From Paracoccus liaowanqingii (GTDB lineage Bacteria; Pseudomonadota; Alphaproteobacteria; Rhodobacterales; Rhodobacteraceae), in NCBI RefSeq assembly GCF_004683865.2, contig NZ_CP040762.1, forward strand, positions 62,001-126,000: a DNA stretch of 64,000 nucleotides. The letters run 5' to 3'. Below the pieces are notes generated by a model, which was given only the letters and a program-made list of their open reading frames with translations, was not told the origin of the DNA and did no database searches. Of this stretch, positions 25,183 to 35,620 are shown in pieces (position 1 is the first letter of the stretch; each line of letters starts with the position of its first letter). A program made the translations under genes and the position numbers.

Positions 25183-25942
25183 ATGAATTTCGGTGATGTG
25201 CTACTACTGTCCAGCTCTGGTCTCGTGGCGGGGGCGATCAACGCACTGGCCGGTGGCGGAACGATTTTCACTTTCTCAGCGCTGGTTGCCGTCGGTCTTC
25301 CCGCGGTGACCGCCAACGCAACGAGTGCAGTCTCTGTTCTGCCAGGCCAGATTGCATCGACCTTTGCGTATCGCTGCAAGATTGCGCGCGCGTTCCGTCG
25401 GCTTCTGCCATTTTCCATTGTTTCGGCGATCGGCGGTATTCTGGGTGGCTTGCTGCTGCTCAACACCGAGGAGGGGGCGTTCCGCGCACTCGTCCCTTTT
25501 CTGATCCTGTTTGCCGCCGTCCTGTTCATGATCGCACCCCATATCGCGACCTTGGGAGAGCGCCTGGCGTCTCGCCGAAAAAAGGATCCGCCGGGACCGC
25601 TCGCGACGGGTCTGCAGGGGTTGGTGGCGATCTATGGGGGCTATTTCGGTGCGGGGATGAGGATCATGATGCTTGCCTCTCTTTTCCCTTACCGAAGGAC
25701 GTGACTTCCACGCCCTTAACGCTGCCAAGAATTGGCTCGCCTGTATTATGCAAGGCTTGGCCGTGGTTGTGTTCATTGTTTCCGGGGCCATCGACTACGG
25801 AGCGGTTGCGATCGTCGCTGTTGCAAGCATTCTTGGAGGATGGGGCAGTGTGACGGTCGGCCGGCTTGTGCCGCAACACATTATCCGACGGTTCGTCATC
25901 GTGACCGGACTGGCACTCAGCACATGGTATTTTTTTGCTTAG
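25183..25942 (+). pseudogene. TauE/SafE-family permease, frameshifted
   Basis: The N-terminal 165 residues (GLVAGAINALAGGGTIFTFS, ANATSAVSVLPGQIASTFAY, GGYFGAG) and, in another frame, the C-terminal 85 residues (LTEGRDFHALNAAKNWLA, SILGGWGSVTVGRLVPQHII) are consecutive parts of one sulfite/sulfonate exporter-type membrane protein. A one-base indel near 25675-25690 separates them. Ribosome binding site GGGAGAAAT precedes ATG 25183. Seven or eight membrane segments in all. Confidence 0.85.
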
Positions 25943-26109
25943 GCCAGAAGTAGAGCCTCATGCAGAAAGGCGCTTGACCGGTGCCTATGTTCTTTGCGTC
26001 GATGTGGTTTTACAGCGGTAAGGCTGCTTCTCTCAAAGTTGCCGTGATCCTAGAATCCGCAACGGCCGAACACAAAGACAGCCGACAAATGTTAAAATAA
26101 AGCATCATC

Positions 26110-27205
26110 GGCGTTGTTGCAAAACTCGACGTGCGGCGGGATTCACGCGGCCGGGCTGGTAGAGTAAGCGTCTCGGAATGAGCAAGCCCGAAGCTGTCCG
26201 CTACCGCACGGCGAACTGGAACTCCTACAACAAGGCCCTGAAGCAGCGCGGATCACTGCTGATCTGGCTGGACAAGGACATGGTCTGGCTAGCTTCCAAG
26301 GCGGGACGTCCTGGCCGCCCGCCGATGTTCTCTGATGCAGCGATCCAGTTCTGCCTGATGGTGAAGGTGCTGTTCAGCCTGCCGCTTCGGCAAACAACCG
26401 GGATGGTGGCCAGCATTCTGAAGATGGCAGGGCTCGATTGGCCGGTGCCGGACTTCTCCACGCTGAGCCGCAGACAGAAGACCCTGGCCGTTCAGATCCC
26501 CCACCGCCGTGCGCCGGGACCGGTGAACCTGCTGGTCGACAGCACCGGGATCAAGTTCCTGGGGTGATGAGGGACCGTGGCCCAGTGGGGCCGCGTAAGC
26601 CCGATGAACGTGAATGGCTGGCGCGCAAGCACGGCACACACTGCAGGCGACAATACCGCAAGGTCCATCTGGCCATGGACACGGCCACCGGCGACATCCG
26701 GGCGGTGGAATTCACCTCAAGCCGCGAAGGCGACAGCCCGGTTCTTCCTGACCTTCTGGATCAGATCCCGGCCGATGAACAGGTCGGCACCGTGACTGGC
26801 GACGGCGCCTTTGACACCCGCCGGTGCCACACCGCAATCGTCGATCGCGGCGGCACGGCCATCATCCCTATCCGCAAGAACGGACGCCTCTGGAAGGAGA
26901 ACTGTCCTGCCGCCCGTGCCCGCAACGACATCCTTCGGGCGAGCAAGCGCTTTGGGCGAGCCAACTGGAAGCACTGGTCCGGCTATCACGCCCGAAGTCG
27001 GATCGAAGCGAAAATGCACTGCCTGAAGTCCTTCGGCGAACGGATCGCCTCGCGAGACCCGGACAGGCAAACGGCCAAAATCCACATCCGTGTGGCGCTC
27101 ATTAACCGCTTCAACGCGCTCGGCACAGCCGAGACCGAACGCGTGGCCTGAGGCTGGCGGGGTAAGGGGAAATCCCGCTTCAATGCCGAGTTCTGCAACA
27201 ATGCC
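26110..27205 (+). mobile_element. IS5-family element (IS903-like)
   Basis: Ends GGCGTTGTTGCAAAACTCGA (26110-) and, on the minus strand from 27205, GGCATTGTTGCAGAACTCGG are inverted repeats. The element contains one disrupted transposase gene. I see no 9-bp duplication flanking it, so one side may have recombined. Confidence 0.8.
26178..27151 (+). pseudogene. IS5-family transposase disrupted between two frames
   Basis: Part 1 (26178-26567) has RPPMFSDAAIQFCLMVKVLF and VNLLVDSTGIKFLG (first Asp), then TGA. Part 2 in another frame resumes with EWLARKHGTHCRRQYRKVHL, VTGDGAFDTRRCHTAIVDRG (second Asp) and YHARSRIEAKMHCLKSFGER (Glu). In related transposases FLG is followed almost directly by (D)GEWLARKHG; here about 45 extra bases with stops lie between, so a small insertion seems to have broken the gene. 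Confidence 0.8.
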
Positions 27206-27549
27206 CGTCTAGGACAGTACCTTGGTTGCGCGTAGGCGTGTCGGGCTCTGCCATGGTGCTGACCTTCCTTGTTTGGGGAGGATAACCGCCAACTCGTATA
27301 GAGCTAGAGGGTAGCTTCGGCCCGTCCCTGGCGACGAGGTCGTTTAACAGAGATCAAAATCGGCCGCTGATTGCGGTCTGCATACAGCCATCGCTTTGGT
27401 AAGCGACGAGCAGACCAGCCTGTCCGAGATTGACATGCATTCAACCCGCAGGATTGGAGCATAACACCCATATCGGCCGACCATGAAACCCCTGCGCGGC
27501 TCTCGCGCGGGGGCTGTTAGTACGATGATACTATCTAATGAAGAAAAAC

Positions 27550-27561
27550 ACTTTAAGTTGT
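27550..27561 (+). promoter_or_regulatory. shared motif ACTTTAAGTTGT
   Basis: Member of the recurring 12-mer set. It lies upstream of a degenerate region, so its original target gene may have decayed. Confidence 0.35.
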
Positions 27562-28169
27562 GTTGTAGTCAAAAAGTTCCCTCATGGTTTTCATCAGCGT
27601 GGATGACACTGGCGCCCGCCATGTCCGTCGCGACGGGATCACCCCCCAGATTGGTGGTGCCCGCTTTACCGTGTTTCGGACAAGCCGCTCGAACTCACGA
27701 TTGAACTTTCTTTCTTTCCTACAGGCCGGTGGCGAGGATTGCAGACGCCGTGATCCACTCCCCCGTGGAGATCATCGCGGCATGGCCCACGAGGGTGACC
27801 AGATCCCGATGCCCCCGCGCCTTAACCCGCAGGACGCAAAAGCCAGTCTCGGCGTTTTGGATGTTTGTTCAGGCTCTCAAGCAAAAGCACGGGCGCAAAT
27901 ATGGGTTCTGGGGCATCAGCAGCCGGAGTGCCCTGGGGTGTTAGTGCAGTGGGCCGGCAGGTCTCCACAAGCGCGCGGGGACGGTCACCTTACGCTAATG
28001 CGGCGAAGGAAGCCTTCGAGTTGATCGAAGATTTTCCTAGATAAAAATTTTTCATCAATCGACTGCCCGACAGCCGCAGCTTCCTCTGCCCAACCATCTT
28101 GCCTTGGATCACCCGCGGCCGGTCCGGCTTTCCATGCATCTCCAGAATGTTTAACTTGTATTTATTTCA

Positions 28170-28181
28170 ACTTTAGGTTGT
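28170..28181 (+). promoter_or_regulatory. shared motif ACTTTAGGTTGT
   Basis: Within the palindrome CAAC-TTTAG-GTTG, 87 bases before the start codon of the RTX glycoside hydrolase gene. Confidence 0.4.
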
Positions 28182-28267
28182 ATAAGCGAATTTGCCTCGC
28201 TGCCGAACCGAGCGGTTCCCTGATAGCGCTCGGCCTGCAGGCACATCATCGTGACAGGGAGACCGCC

Positions 28268-30946
28268 ATGGCCGACACGACCGAGCTGAACATCATCAAT
28301 CTGCAGGTCGAGGCGCGCGATCAGATCGCCGCCGACAAGGCGAACGGCAGCTATGGGGCGAACCTCCGGGCCGACAGCAAATACTACCTCTGGCAGAGTG
28401 AGTTCCAGACGGTCCCGGTCGGCATGCATGAGAGCCCCGAACTGTATGCGGCCGGATTGCGGGACTCGCTGCCTCTCGTCACGACCCTGCGCATTCCCTT
28501 CAACCTTCACAGCTTCGACACCCGGGGCAATCTGGACCCTGATTTCGAGCGCTTCCTGAGCGCGGCGGCTAAGGAAGGCTTCACCTTCATCTTCGGTCAG
28601 TTCGAGGGCGACGCCCAAAGCCTCGACGTCGAGGGCCCCAACCAGATCGCACAGGCCCGCGACGCGCTGACGGGTCCGGTGTATGACAAGATGGAGGCCG
28701 CTTGGACCGACATGTTGAACTGGCTGGACCAGAACCCCGATGTCGACCGGGCGGTTTATGGGCTGGAGGTCATCAACGAGCCCGCCGCCTACAATCAGGC
28801 CACCTTCCTGGCAGAGGCCCGCTGGCCCGCCTTGCAGGAGTTTGTGAAGCTTTACGCCGAGCACATGGTCGATCTGGGCCAGATGATCGCCGGACGGTCG
28901 GATGCAAAGGTCTTGGTGGGCGGCTGGAACTATTCCGGCCAGTTCGAGGAACTTGAGCGGGTCCAGATGGGCGATGTGACGGCACTCGATTACATCCGCA
29001 ACGGGCTGGGGGACGATCTGGTCTGGTCGGCGCATTGGTATCCGGGCTGGAACGAGACCCGCGGCATGTCGGACCCCGATCAGCTCCGCGCGGTGCTGGA
29101 GAAGGTCTTCAAGCCGATCCTGGGCGATGCGATCATCCTGACCGAGACGAACGCCCCGGGCGACTCCGCCTACAACCTGCGCCACGAGAATGCCGAGGTG
29201 CGCGGCCTGACCGCCACCTACGAATGGTTCGCCGACAATGGCATCTCGACGGCCTGGTTCACCGGCAGCCAGTATGGCGCCTCGGTCCTGTCGCGCATGG
29301 ATGCCGACGGGACCCTGCGCTTCGTGCAGCAAGCCAGCTACGCCGCCGCCCATGACGCGATGACCTTGGGTCATCAGGACCCCGCCCATGCGGCAGGCGA
29401 GCAGGTCCACCCCACCCTGATCGAGGGCTGGCTGCGCAACCAGACCAGCGACCCGGACTATGACGCCCGCAATCCCTTCGACGCGGCGCGCTATCTGGGC
29501 CTGGCCGCCGGGCATGGGGGCAATGACACGATGATGGGCCATGCCCAGGCCAACAACTTCCTTTATGGCGGCACCGGCAACGACATGGTGATCGGCAATG
29601 CGCTGGACGATTTCCTCTATGGCCAGGACGGCAATGACGTGGTCCATGGTGGCGGCAGCGGCCATGACCACCTGTTCGGCGGGCGCGGCAACGACACGCT
29701 GATCGCGGGCAACGGCGTCACCCAGATGCATGGCGGAGCGGGGGCCGACACCTTCGTGCTGAATCCGCGCGGCAAGACGATCATCGTCGACTTCAACCCC
29801 TCTGCCGGCGACAGCTTCAGCATCGACGGGCTGTCCCTGACCCGGAGCCAGTTCATCGGCAATGCCCGCAGCGTGAACTGGGACAATCACGGGGCGCGCG
29901 ACATGATCGTGACCCTGCCCGACGGCGGCTCGATCACCTTCGTGGGGATGGGAGAGCGCATCCAGGAGGTGGCAGGCGCCCTGCGCGTGCCCCAGGCAAT
30001 GCCCGACCTGCCCCAGCCTCAGCCCGCCCCGGAACCTCAACCCGAGCCTCAGCCGGTGCCACAGCAACCTGCGCCGCTGCCCCAGACCCCCACCCTGCCC
30101 GAACAGAACGGCGGCGACGGCGACAACCGTGCCAACCTGATCCGGGGCGACTGGCGGGACGACGTGCTGCGCGGCAATGGCGGCAATGACGTGATCTACG
30201 GGAATGGTGGCAACGACCGGCTGTCGGGGGATAGCGGAAACGACACGCTGTACGGCGGTCAGGGCAACGATCTGCTGTCCGGAGGCTTGGGCGACGACCT
30301 TCTGAACGGCGACGGCGGCAACGACACGCTGGACGGCAACGACGGGACCGACAGGCTGCACGGTGGCCAGGGCAACGATCTGCTGCGCGGCGGAACCGGC
30401 AACGACCTGCTGTTCGGCGAGGCAGGGAACGACACGCTGTCCGGCGGCAACGGCAGCGATACCCTGTCGGGCGGAGGCGAGAACGACCTGCTGCGCGGCG
30501 ATGCCGGCAACGATGTCCTGCGCGGCGAGACCGGAAACGACACGCTGGAGGGCGGCGCCGTGGCCGACACGCTTTATGGCGGCCAAGGCAACGACTTGCT
30601 CCTCGGCGGCAGCGGCAACGATCTTCTGCACGGCGATGGCGACGACGATCGCCTGCATGGCGGCACGGGCTGGGATCTGGCCTATGGCGGCGCCGGAGCC
30701 GACACCTTTGTCTTAACCAGCAGCGGTTCCGGGAACATGCTGACCGTGGCGGATTTCCGGACCGGCCAGGGCGACATGCTGGAGATTGAGGGCAGCCTTC
30801 TGGGCACCACCATCTCGATCGCCGCCCTCGCGCAGCGGACCACTATCAACCGCGACGGCACGCTGATTGAGTTCGACCAGGGCAGCAGCATCCTGCTCCA
30901 GGATCACTACCAGCAGCTGACCGCCGACAACGTGGACTTCATCTAA
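28268..30946 (+). CDS. RTX-type secreted glycoside hydrolase-like protein
   Basis: 892 residues from ATG 28268 (GGGAG at 8 bases). Residues about 20-400 look like a clan GH-A (cellulase/GH5-like) barrel: [14 protein letters not shown] places a candidate acid/base Glu at residue 171, and [11 protein letters not shown] a candidate nucleophile Glu at 293. Two blocks of calcium-binding GGxGxDxUx repeats (about 415-500 and 615-815) flank a Pro/Gln-rich linker (about 580-608). There is no signal peptide, and the C-terminus ends in hydrophobic/acidic residues (DNVDFI), as expected for type I secretion. Likely a glycanase acting on an exopolysaccharide; no transporter genes are nearby. Its promoter region carries the shared 12-mer at 28170. 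Confidence 0.8.
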   Translation: MADTTELNIINLQVEARDQIAADKANGSYGANLRADSKYYLWQSEFQTVPVGMHESPELYAAGLRDSLPLVTTLRIPFNLHSFDTRGNLDPDFERFLSAAAKEGFTFIFGQFEGDAQSLDVEGPNQIAQARDALTGPVYDKMEAAWTDMLNWLDQNPDVDRAVYGLEVINEPAAYNQATFLAEARWPALQEFVKLYAEHMVDLGQMIAGRSDAKVLVGGWNYSGQFEELERVQMGDVTALDYIRNGLGDDLVWSAHWYPGWNETRGMSDPDQLRAVLEKVFKPILGDAIILTETNAPGDSAYNLRHENAEVRGLTATYEWFADNGISTAWFTGSQYGASVLSRMDADGTLRFVQQASYAAAHDAMTLGHQDPAHAAGEQVHPTLIEGWLRNQTSDPDYDARNPFDAARYLGLAAGHGGNDTMMGHAQANNFLYGGTGNDMVIGNALDDFLYGQDGNDVVHGGGSGHDHLFGGRGNDTLIAGNGVTQMHGGAGADTFVLNPRGKTIIVDFNPSAGDSFSIDGLSLTRSQFIGNARSVNWDNHGARDMIVTLPDGGSITFVGMGERIQEVAGALRVPQAMPDLPQPQPAPEPQPEPQPVPQQPAPLPQTPTLPEQNGGDGDNRANLIRGDWRDDVLRGNGGNDVIYGNGGNDRLSGDSGNDTLYGGQGNDLLSGGLGDDLLNGDGGNDTLDGNDGTDRLHGGQGNDLLRGGTGNDLLFGEAGNDTLSGGNGSDTLSGGGENDLLRGDAGNDVLRGETGNDTLEGGAVADTLYGGQGNDLLLGGSGNDLLHGDGDDDRLHGGTGWDLAYGGAGADTFVLTSSGSGNMLTVADFRTGQGDMLEIEGSLLGTTISIAALAQRTTINRDGTLIEFDQGSSILLQDHYQQLTADNVDFI

Positions 30947-31374
30947 AAGTCGTGGCACGGCGCAGGCTGCGGATCATCGGATGCGCGCATTCGATCATCC
31001 TCACCTCACGTCCCGCTGCAAGATGCGAGATTTTCTTGTTCATAGATCAGGCCATCGCCTTCCCGGGCTTGGCGCCGAAGGGCTCAACCTCGTCTTCGTC
31101 GATCACCCGGGGTTTACAGCCACGCATGAAAAACCCTCGAAGACCCACACAGCGTGATGCAAACACCCGTATTCGTTCAGGCCCTGCGCTATCGACCGTG
31201 CACGATCTAACTTTCATACGGTTTCTTAAGACCCTGCCTGCGTCGATCTGACTGCCGCCGCTGCCTACCATAGGTGCTTTGAGGGGCAGTGGCTTCCGAT
31301 TATGGGACGGCAGAGGCCTGAGGACAGGCGGCCAACCCAACACGTCTTAAGAATGATTTATAAAGTTTAAAACA
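30947..31374. other. intergenic region between the two RTX genes
   Basis: About 430 bases. No gene recognised; the 3' part is AT-rich and leads into the shared motif at 31375. Confidence 0.4.
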
Positions 31375-31386
31375 ACCTTGAGTTGT
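31375..31386 (+). promoter_or_regulatory. shared motif ACCTTGAGTTGT
   Basis: Inside the palindrome AACAAC-CTTGA-GTTGTT (31371-31387), upstream of the second RTX gene. Confidence 0.45.
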
Positions 31387-31545
31387 TAACGCTATTAGGA
31401 CATGGTCCGCATATGTCCGGGTAAGGTTCTCACCAGTTGCTTCGTGTCATTCGTTCCGCTTCCCGTTCGTGGACTGTCGATGGCGACAACGGTTTTGGAT
31501 TCCTGCGGTCGCGACATGCGATCCGAGGAGCAGACGGAGAACAAA

Positions 31546-33111
31546 GTGACCCTTTCGGCCTCATCAAACATCTTCACCATCGGCCACAGCCTCGTGGGCC
31601 TGGAAATGCCCCACATGATGAACAGCATGGGGCGCGGGGGGGTCACCGATTATCAGGTGATCATCGGTGCCCCGCTGCGGGTCAGCTGGGAGAGTTCCGG
31701 CGCCAGCTTTGCGCAGGGCAAGGACTCGCGCAAGGCGCTGGCGACCGGGGACTATGATGCCGTGATCATGACGGAAGCGATTCCGCTGGACAGTCATCTG
31801 AAATGGTCCGGGACGGTCCAGAATGCCCTGCGGTTCGCCAATCTGGCCTATTCGGCCAATCCCGACGTGCAGACCTATATCTACGAGACCTGGCACGGCT
31901 TCGACTTTCACAAGGGCAACCTGAGGGACTGGCGCGCGGGGTTGGACAGCTTCGGGCCGAAATGGGAAAGCATCCTCGACGGCGTGAACGAGGCCCTGCC
32001 GGCAGATGCCAAGCCGATGCTGATGATCCCCGCCGGCCAGGCCATGGCCAACCTCTATGACGCGATCGCGGCGGGCCAGGTTCCCGGCGTGACGTCGATC
32101 CGGCAGTTCTTCGTCGATGACATCCACCTGAACATCAACGGCAATTACTTCGTCACGATGGTTCATCAGGCCACCTTGTATGGCGAGAACCCCGATGGCC
32201 TGCCGGAACGGACCTTCAGCCCCTGGGGATCCTACCCGGCGGTGAACCCCGCGCTGGCGGATGCCCTTCAGAAGGTCGCATGGGAGACGGTGAACGAATA
32301 CGACCGCGATGGCGTCAACGACAATGGTGCGGGACCCGCGCCCGTCGACCCTGAACCCGTCGATCCCTCCCCGGCAGAGCCCGAACCTGTGGATCCGAAG
32401 CCTGTAGACCCGGCCCCCGTCCAGCCGACGCCCACGGGCGCCATTCGGGGAAATGATCAGAACAACATTCTTGAAGGGGGCGGTGGGAACGACCGGATCT
32501 TCGGCTTCGGCGGCAATGACACGATCTATGGCAAGGGCGGCGCCGACGAGATGCATGGCGGCCTGGGCAACGACCTCTACTTCGTGAACGAGCGCGGCGA
32601 CCGGACGATCGAAAGGACAAACGAGGGGTACGACGAGGTCAGGTCGGCCATCGACTGGACCTTGGCCGCGAATACGGAGGCGCTATTCCTGCGAGGAACG
32701 GCGGATCTCGACGGGATCGGGAACGCCTTGGGCAATCGCCTTGTCGGGAACAACGGAGCGAACACCCTGTCCGGGATGGCCGGAAGCGACGTCCTGAGAG
32801 GAGGGGGCGGCAACGATCGTCTGATTGGTGGGTACGGAAACGATACGCTTTCGGGCGACAGCGGCCAGGACACCCTGGATGGCGGCGCCGGGAACGATGT
32901 CTATACCGGCGGGGCGGGACGTGACGTGTTCATCTTCCTGTCGGGCAGAGATATCGTGAAGGACTTCCAGGTCGGCTTCGACACCGCCGAGCTGATCGGC
33001 GACGGAAGGATGACCTGGCAGAACAGCAACCAGGGCCTTGTCATGAGGCACGACCAGGGCACGGTCACCTTCGAGGGCCTGGGCATGGAGGACGTCAGCT
33101 TCATCCTCTGA
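31546..33111 (+). CDS. RTX-type secreted SGNH-hydrolase-like protein
   Basis: Start GTG 31546 is preferred: CGGAG lies 7 bases upstream and the family-like sequence (SNIFTIGHSLVG) begins just after; open frame continues to 31402 without coding character. The N-terminal 230 residues resemble SGNH esterases: GHSL with Ser near residue 15, and VDDIHLNINGNYF with the Asp-x-x-His pair (191/194). A Pro/Asp-rich linker (about 265-300) leads to GGxGxDxUx calcium-binding repeats (about 303-475) and a C-terminal hydrophobic end (EDVSFIL). No signal peptide, so type I secretion is likely. Possibly removes acyl groups from the polymer attacked by the glycanase at 28268. Confidence 0.75.
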   Translation: MTLSASSNIFTIGHSLVGLEMPHMMNSMGRGGVTDYQVIIGAPLRVSWESSGASFAQGKDSRKALATGDYDAVIMTEAIPLDSHLKWSGTVQNALRFANLAYSANPDVQTYIYETWHGFDFHKGNLRDWRAGLDSFGPKWESILDGVNEALPADAKPMLMIPAGQAMANLYDAIAAGQVPGVTSIRQFFVDDIHLNINGNYFVTMVHQATLYGENPDGLPERTFSPWGSYPAVNPALADALQKVAWETVNEYDRDGVNDNGAGPAPVDPEPVDPSPAEPEPVDPKPVDPAPVQPTPTGAIRGNDQNNILEGGGGNDRIFGFGGNDTIYGKGGADEMHGGLGNDLYFVNERGDRTIERTNEGYDEVRSAIDWTLAANTEALFLRGTADLDGIGNALGNRLVGNNGANTLSGMAGSDVLRGGGGNDRLIGGYGNDTLSGDSGQDTLDGGAGNDVYTGGAGRDVFIFLSGRDIVKDFQVGFDTAELIGDGRMTWQNSNQGLVMRHDQGTVTFEGLGMEDVSFIL

Positions 33112-33152
33112 CCTCCGGTCTTTGGGTCGTTTCAGAGATTGCCGCGGTCAAT

Positions 33153-33177
33153 AAAAAAGGGGCGGCCAAGCCGCCCC
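33153..33177 (-). terminator. rho-independent terminator of phasin copy 2
   Basis: GGGGCGGC (33159-33166) pairs with GCCGCCCC (33170-33177) over a 3-base loop; the minus strand continues TTTTTTAT. Placed directly downstream of the phasin stop. Confidence 0.85.
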
Positions 33178-33199
33178 TTCTCGGTCGTGGTTCCAGGGA

Positions 33200-33619
33200 T
33201 CACTCCGACTTGTCGCTCGTTGCCTTTCCGGCCGGGTTCTGAGTATCAGAGCCAATGTCCTTGCCGGCGGTCAAGAGGAAGTCGACCGTGTCCATCTGGA
33301 CCTTCTTGGCCACTTCCGCATACGCAGCCATTTGTTCGGCAGCGGTTTCCGCGGTGGCAGACGCGAAGTCGCTCATGGCCTTGGCATATGCGGAAGGCTC
33401 GTTCTTCACCGCGGCCAGCTCGCCAATGCGGGTGATCGCGTCCTTGGACCAGCGGGCCGAAATCTCAGTCGAGCGCTCGGCCGCGGTCAGCGCCATGCGT
33501 GCCAACTTTTCACCAAGCAAGCTCTGCGACTTCATGGCGTCCTGCATCGACGAGGTGCTGAAAGGAAAGTTAGCCATCATGTCCTGCATCATTTTCATAT
33601 GATCGGGGGTTTTTGCCAT
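33200..33619 (-). CDS. phasin, copy 2
   Basis: 139 residues, four differences from copy 1 (Ile to Phe in ANFPFSTSS, Leu to Phe in VDFLLTAG, and Thr and Pro in GSDTQNPAG). The start, AGGAG-like leader and the operator upstream (33699-33709) are conserved. Granule-coating role as for copy 1. Confidence 0.85.
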   Translation of the reverse strand: MAKTPDHMKMMQDMMANFPFSTSSMQDAMKSQSLLGEKLARMALTAAERSTEISARWSKDAITRIGELAAVKNEPSAYAKAMSDFASATAETAAEQMAAYAEVAKKVQMDTVDFLLTAGKDIGSDTQNPAGKATSDKSE

Positions 33620-33698
33620 ATCGCCCACTCCTGGTGCTGCACCGATTGAGAGACCGGGGAACGTATCGCTGCTTCCATCCCGTGCTACCGAGTAGATG

Positions 33699-33709
33699 CT
33701 GCAGTGCAG
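33699..33709 (-). promoter_or_regulatory. PhaR-type operator CTGCAGTGCAG
   Basis: Same site and spacing as at 17509-17519, upstream of phasin copy 2. Confidence 0.6.
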
Positions 33710-33775
33710 CATTGCAAGCTTCTGGTGTTGCGTGGCAGCATTATCCACCCTGCCCCAGTCCCGCCTTCGGCTGCG

Positions 33776-34228
33776 CTACCGCAGTCGTCGAGCGTTGTCT
33801 GTGGCCTGCTGATGAACAGGGGCCAGCACCAGGCCACCGGCATCCATGCTGCGGGTGATTATCCGGGTTCCATGCGCCATCCAGCGGTCGGCAAGACCTG
33901 CCATGTCGCCCGTGTTCAAAGGGCGCCCGCCAACCATCACGCGGCTAAGATGCTGCGCCTGCTTGGAGGCATCCACCAGCAACGCCGACCAATGGGCCAC
34001 AATGACCTGGTTGACCTTCGAGATGGCCACCACCTTTTCAACCACCATATCGGTGATCTCTGCATAGTCGCCTTCGGCAGGGCGACAGGCGGCATTGCCC
34101 ATGATACTCACGCGCGCACTTATCACACTGCCCGAGGCCGCCATCGTCTCGCTTGCCCGCAAGCCTGTCGTCATCATGCCAAGGCCGGCGCATGCCAGCT
34201 CTGTCCATGCATTCATGCCAGTCATCAT
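33776..34228 (-). CDS. phasin-like protein 2, copy 2
   Basis: 150 residues; five differences from copy 1, three of them charge changes (DASKQAQ, ATDNARRLR at the end). Same start context. Central gene of the duplicated operon. Confidence 0.65.
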   Translation of the reverse strand: MMTGMNAWTELACAGLGMMTTGLRASETMAASGSVISARVSIMGNAACRPAEGDYAEITDMVVEKVVAISKVNQVIVAHWSALLVDASKQAQHLSRVMVGGRPLNTGDMAGLADRWMAHGTRIITRSMDAGGLVLAPVHQQATDNARRLR

Positions 34229-34359
34229 CTGCCTGTCCTTGTTCGGGTCGGACGAGGCAAGGGCACAGCGACAGGCACTGCTACCCTTGTCTCGATGCCG
34301 TGGAGATGCAGCGGTGCTGCTTGCAACGATGTTCCCCTCCACGGAGAATGGATTGGCTT

Positions 34360-35484
34360 CTACGCGGTGTCGCTGCGATGAGCCTGGAGCGGACTGAGCC
34401 CCTGCTCCGAGCCGCGCTGCGCAAGCCGGAGCACCGCAGCCCGGCGATCCATCCAGTTCTGCATGGTGCTGGTGGCAAATTCCTTTTGAACCTCTGCGAT
34501 ATCCTTTAGCGACCGGGACCGCATCAGCTGCCGAGAGGCTTGGGCATTGGCGCGAGCGGCCCTGCCAAACCAGTCCATCCAGGCAAAGGAAATCTCCGAC
34601 ACGACCTGCGTCGAGACAGCCGGCGAACTCTTGGCGGCCTGCAGGTCGCCGAATATTTTCCGTGCTGTGTCGCCATAGACCGACATTGCCTCGCGGGTGT
34701 CTGCCGCGATCTTTTGCGTCCGCCCGGCAAGGGTCCCGGCGATGTCATGGGTGCGGGCCTCGGCGGCGGTCGAGCCCTCATCCATCACCTGGGCAACCGT
34801 CTCAGTGACTTCACGGGCGGCGCGTTCCGCCGCCTTTCGGGTACGGACGGCAGCACGCTTGGCTGCGGCGGCTTGCTTTTCCTCTTCAGCCTCTCGCTTG
34901 GCCAGTGCCAGTTCTTCAAGCTTCTCGTCACGCTTCTCCTTGCGGATCTTTGCGGCCCGTGCGCGTGCCTTTGCTGCGGCCCGCTCTTTTTCCTCAGCCT
35001 CGCGCTTGGCCTGGGCCGCCTCCTCGCGCTTTTCGTCACGATCGGCTTTCCTGGCCTCTTCCACAGCATCTTCGATACCAGTGGCCATGTCGGCTGCCTC
35101 CTCGTCGGTCAGCACCTTAAGAATAGCGGGGAGAAGCTCTTTGCGTTCATTGCGAACGTACTGCTGGAAACCTTTCTTCAGATCGGCGAGGGCCTCGAGG
35201 AAAGCATCATCGTCCTTCGATTGACCAGACAGCTTTTCCAGCGCGGCGCGCAGGTCCTTGTTGCCCTTCAAGGCATCGGCCGCCAGGTCCTTGGTCTCGG
35301 CGTGCTTGCGCAGTAAGGGCAGAAGATGCTGTTCCTCGATCTCGACATAGTGAGAGAGTTCGTTGCTCAGGTCGGCAAACAGGTTCTCGCGCGTCTTGAT
35401 TGCCTGGTTCGAGGTCGCGGAGAGCTTGGTGATCAGGTCGGCAGCTTTTTCGGAAGCGGCTTGGATTGTCTGGCGAAGGGTCAT
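34360..35484 (-). CDS. hemerythrin-like / phasin fusion protein, copy 2
   Basis: 374 residues with the same three-part build as copy 1: HHE helical bundle (His/Glu pattern in SHYVEIEEQHLLPLLRKH unchanged), charged coiled coil, phasin-like C-terminus. The 13 substitutions are spread along the length and are mostly conservative, while candidate metal ligands are unchanged, so both copies appear to be under selection. Upstream lies a perfect CTGC-N3-GCAG site. Confidence 0.75.
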   Translation of the reverse strand: MTLRQTIQAASEKAADLITKLSATSNQAIKTRENLFADLSNELSHYVEIEEQHLLPLLRKHAETKDLAADALKGNKDLRAALEKLSGQSKDDDAFLEALADLKKGFQQYVRNERKELLPAILKVLTDEEAADMATGIEDAVEEARKADRDEKREEAAQAKREAEEKERAAAKARARAAKIRKEKRDEKLEELALAKREAEEEKQAAAAKRAAVRTRKAAERAAREVTETVAQVMDEGSTAAEARTHDIAGTLAGRTQKIAADTREAMSVYGDTARKIFGDLQAAKSSPAVSTQVVSEISFAWMDWFGRAARANAQASRQLMRSRSLKDIAEVQKEFATSTMQNWMDRRAAVLRLAQRGSEQGLSPLQAHRSDTA

Positions 35485-35620
35485 GGAAATATCTTTCTCG
35501 GATGCTGCCTTGAACTGGAAGCACCAATCAATGCCTCCGCCGAATTGCAGGGGCATCATGTGCTATTACGTCAGGACAGCTCGGGTAGACTCATCAAACG
35601 GGGAGGCGCTGAATGTTATG

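Larger units (their letters stand above)
27206..28267. other. long region without a recognised gene
   Basis: About 1.06 kb between the IS5 element and the RTX glycoside hydrolase gene. Several plus-strand frames show fragments of coding character (for example [15 protein letters not shown] before TAA at about 28040), but no complete gene or family. It contains two copies of the shared 12-mer (27550-27561 and 28170-28181). Confidence 0.4.

Noticed and set aside
28151..30658. 835-residue open frame on the minus strand
   Set aside because: It is the exact antisense of the RTX glycosidase gene; the repeats and high GC keep it open. Its composition (Val/Ala/Gln/His) and lack of domains are typical of a shadow frame.
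30100..30720. Regular short repeats resembling a CRISPR array
   Set aside because: These are codons of calcium-binding nonapeptides in the RTX gene; there are no conserved repeat-spacer units.
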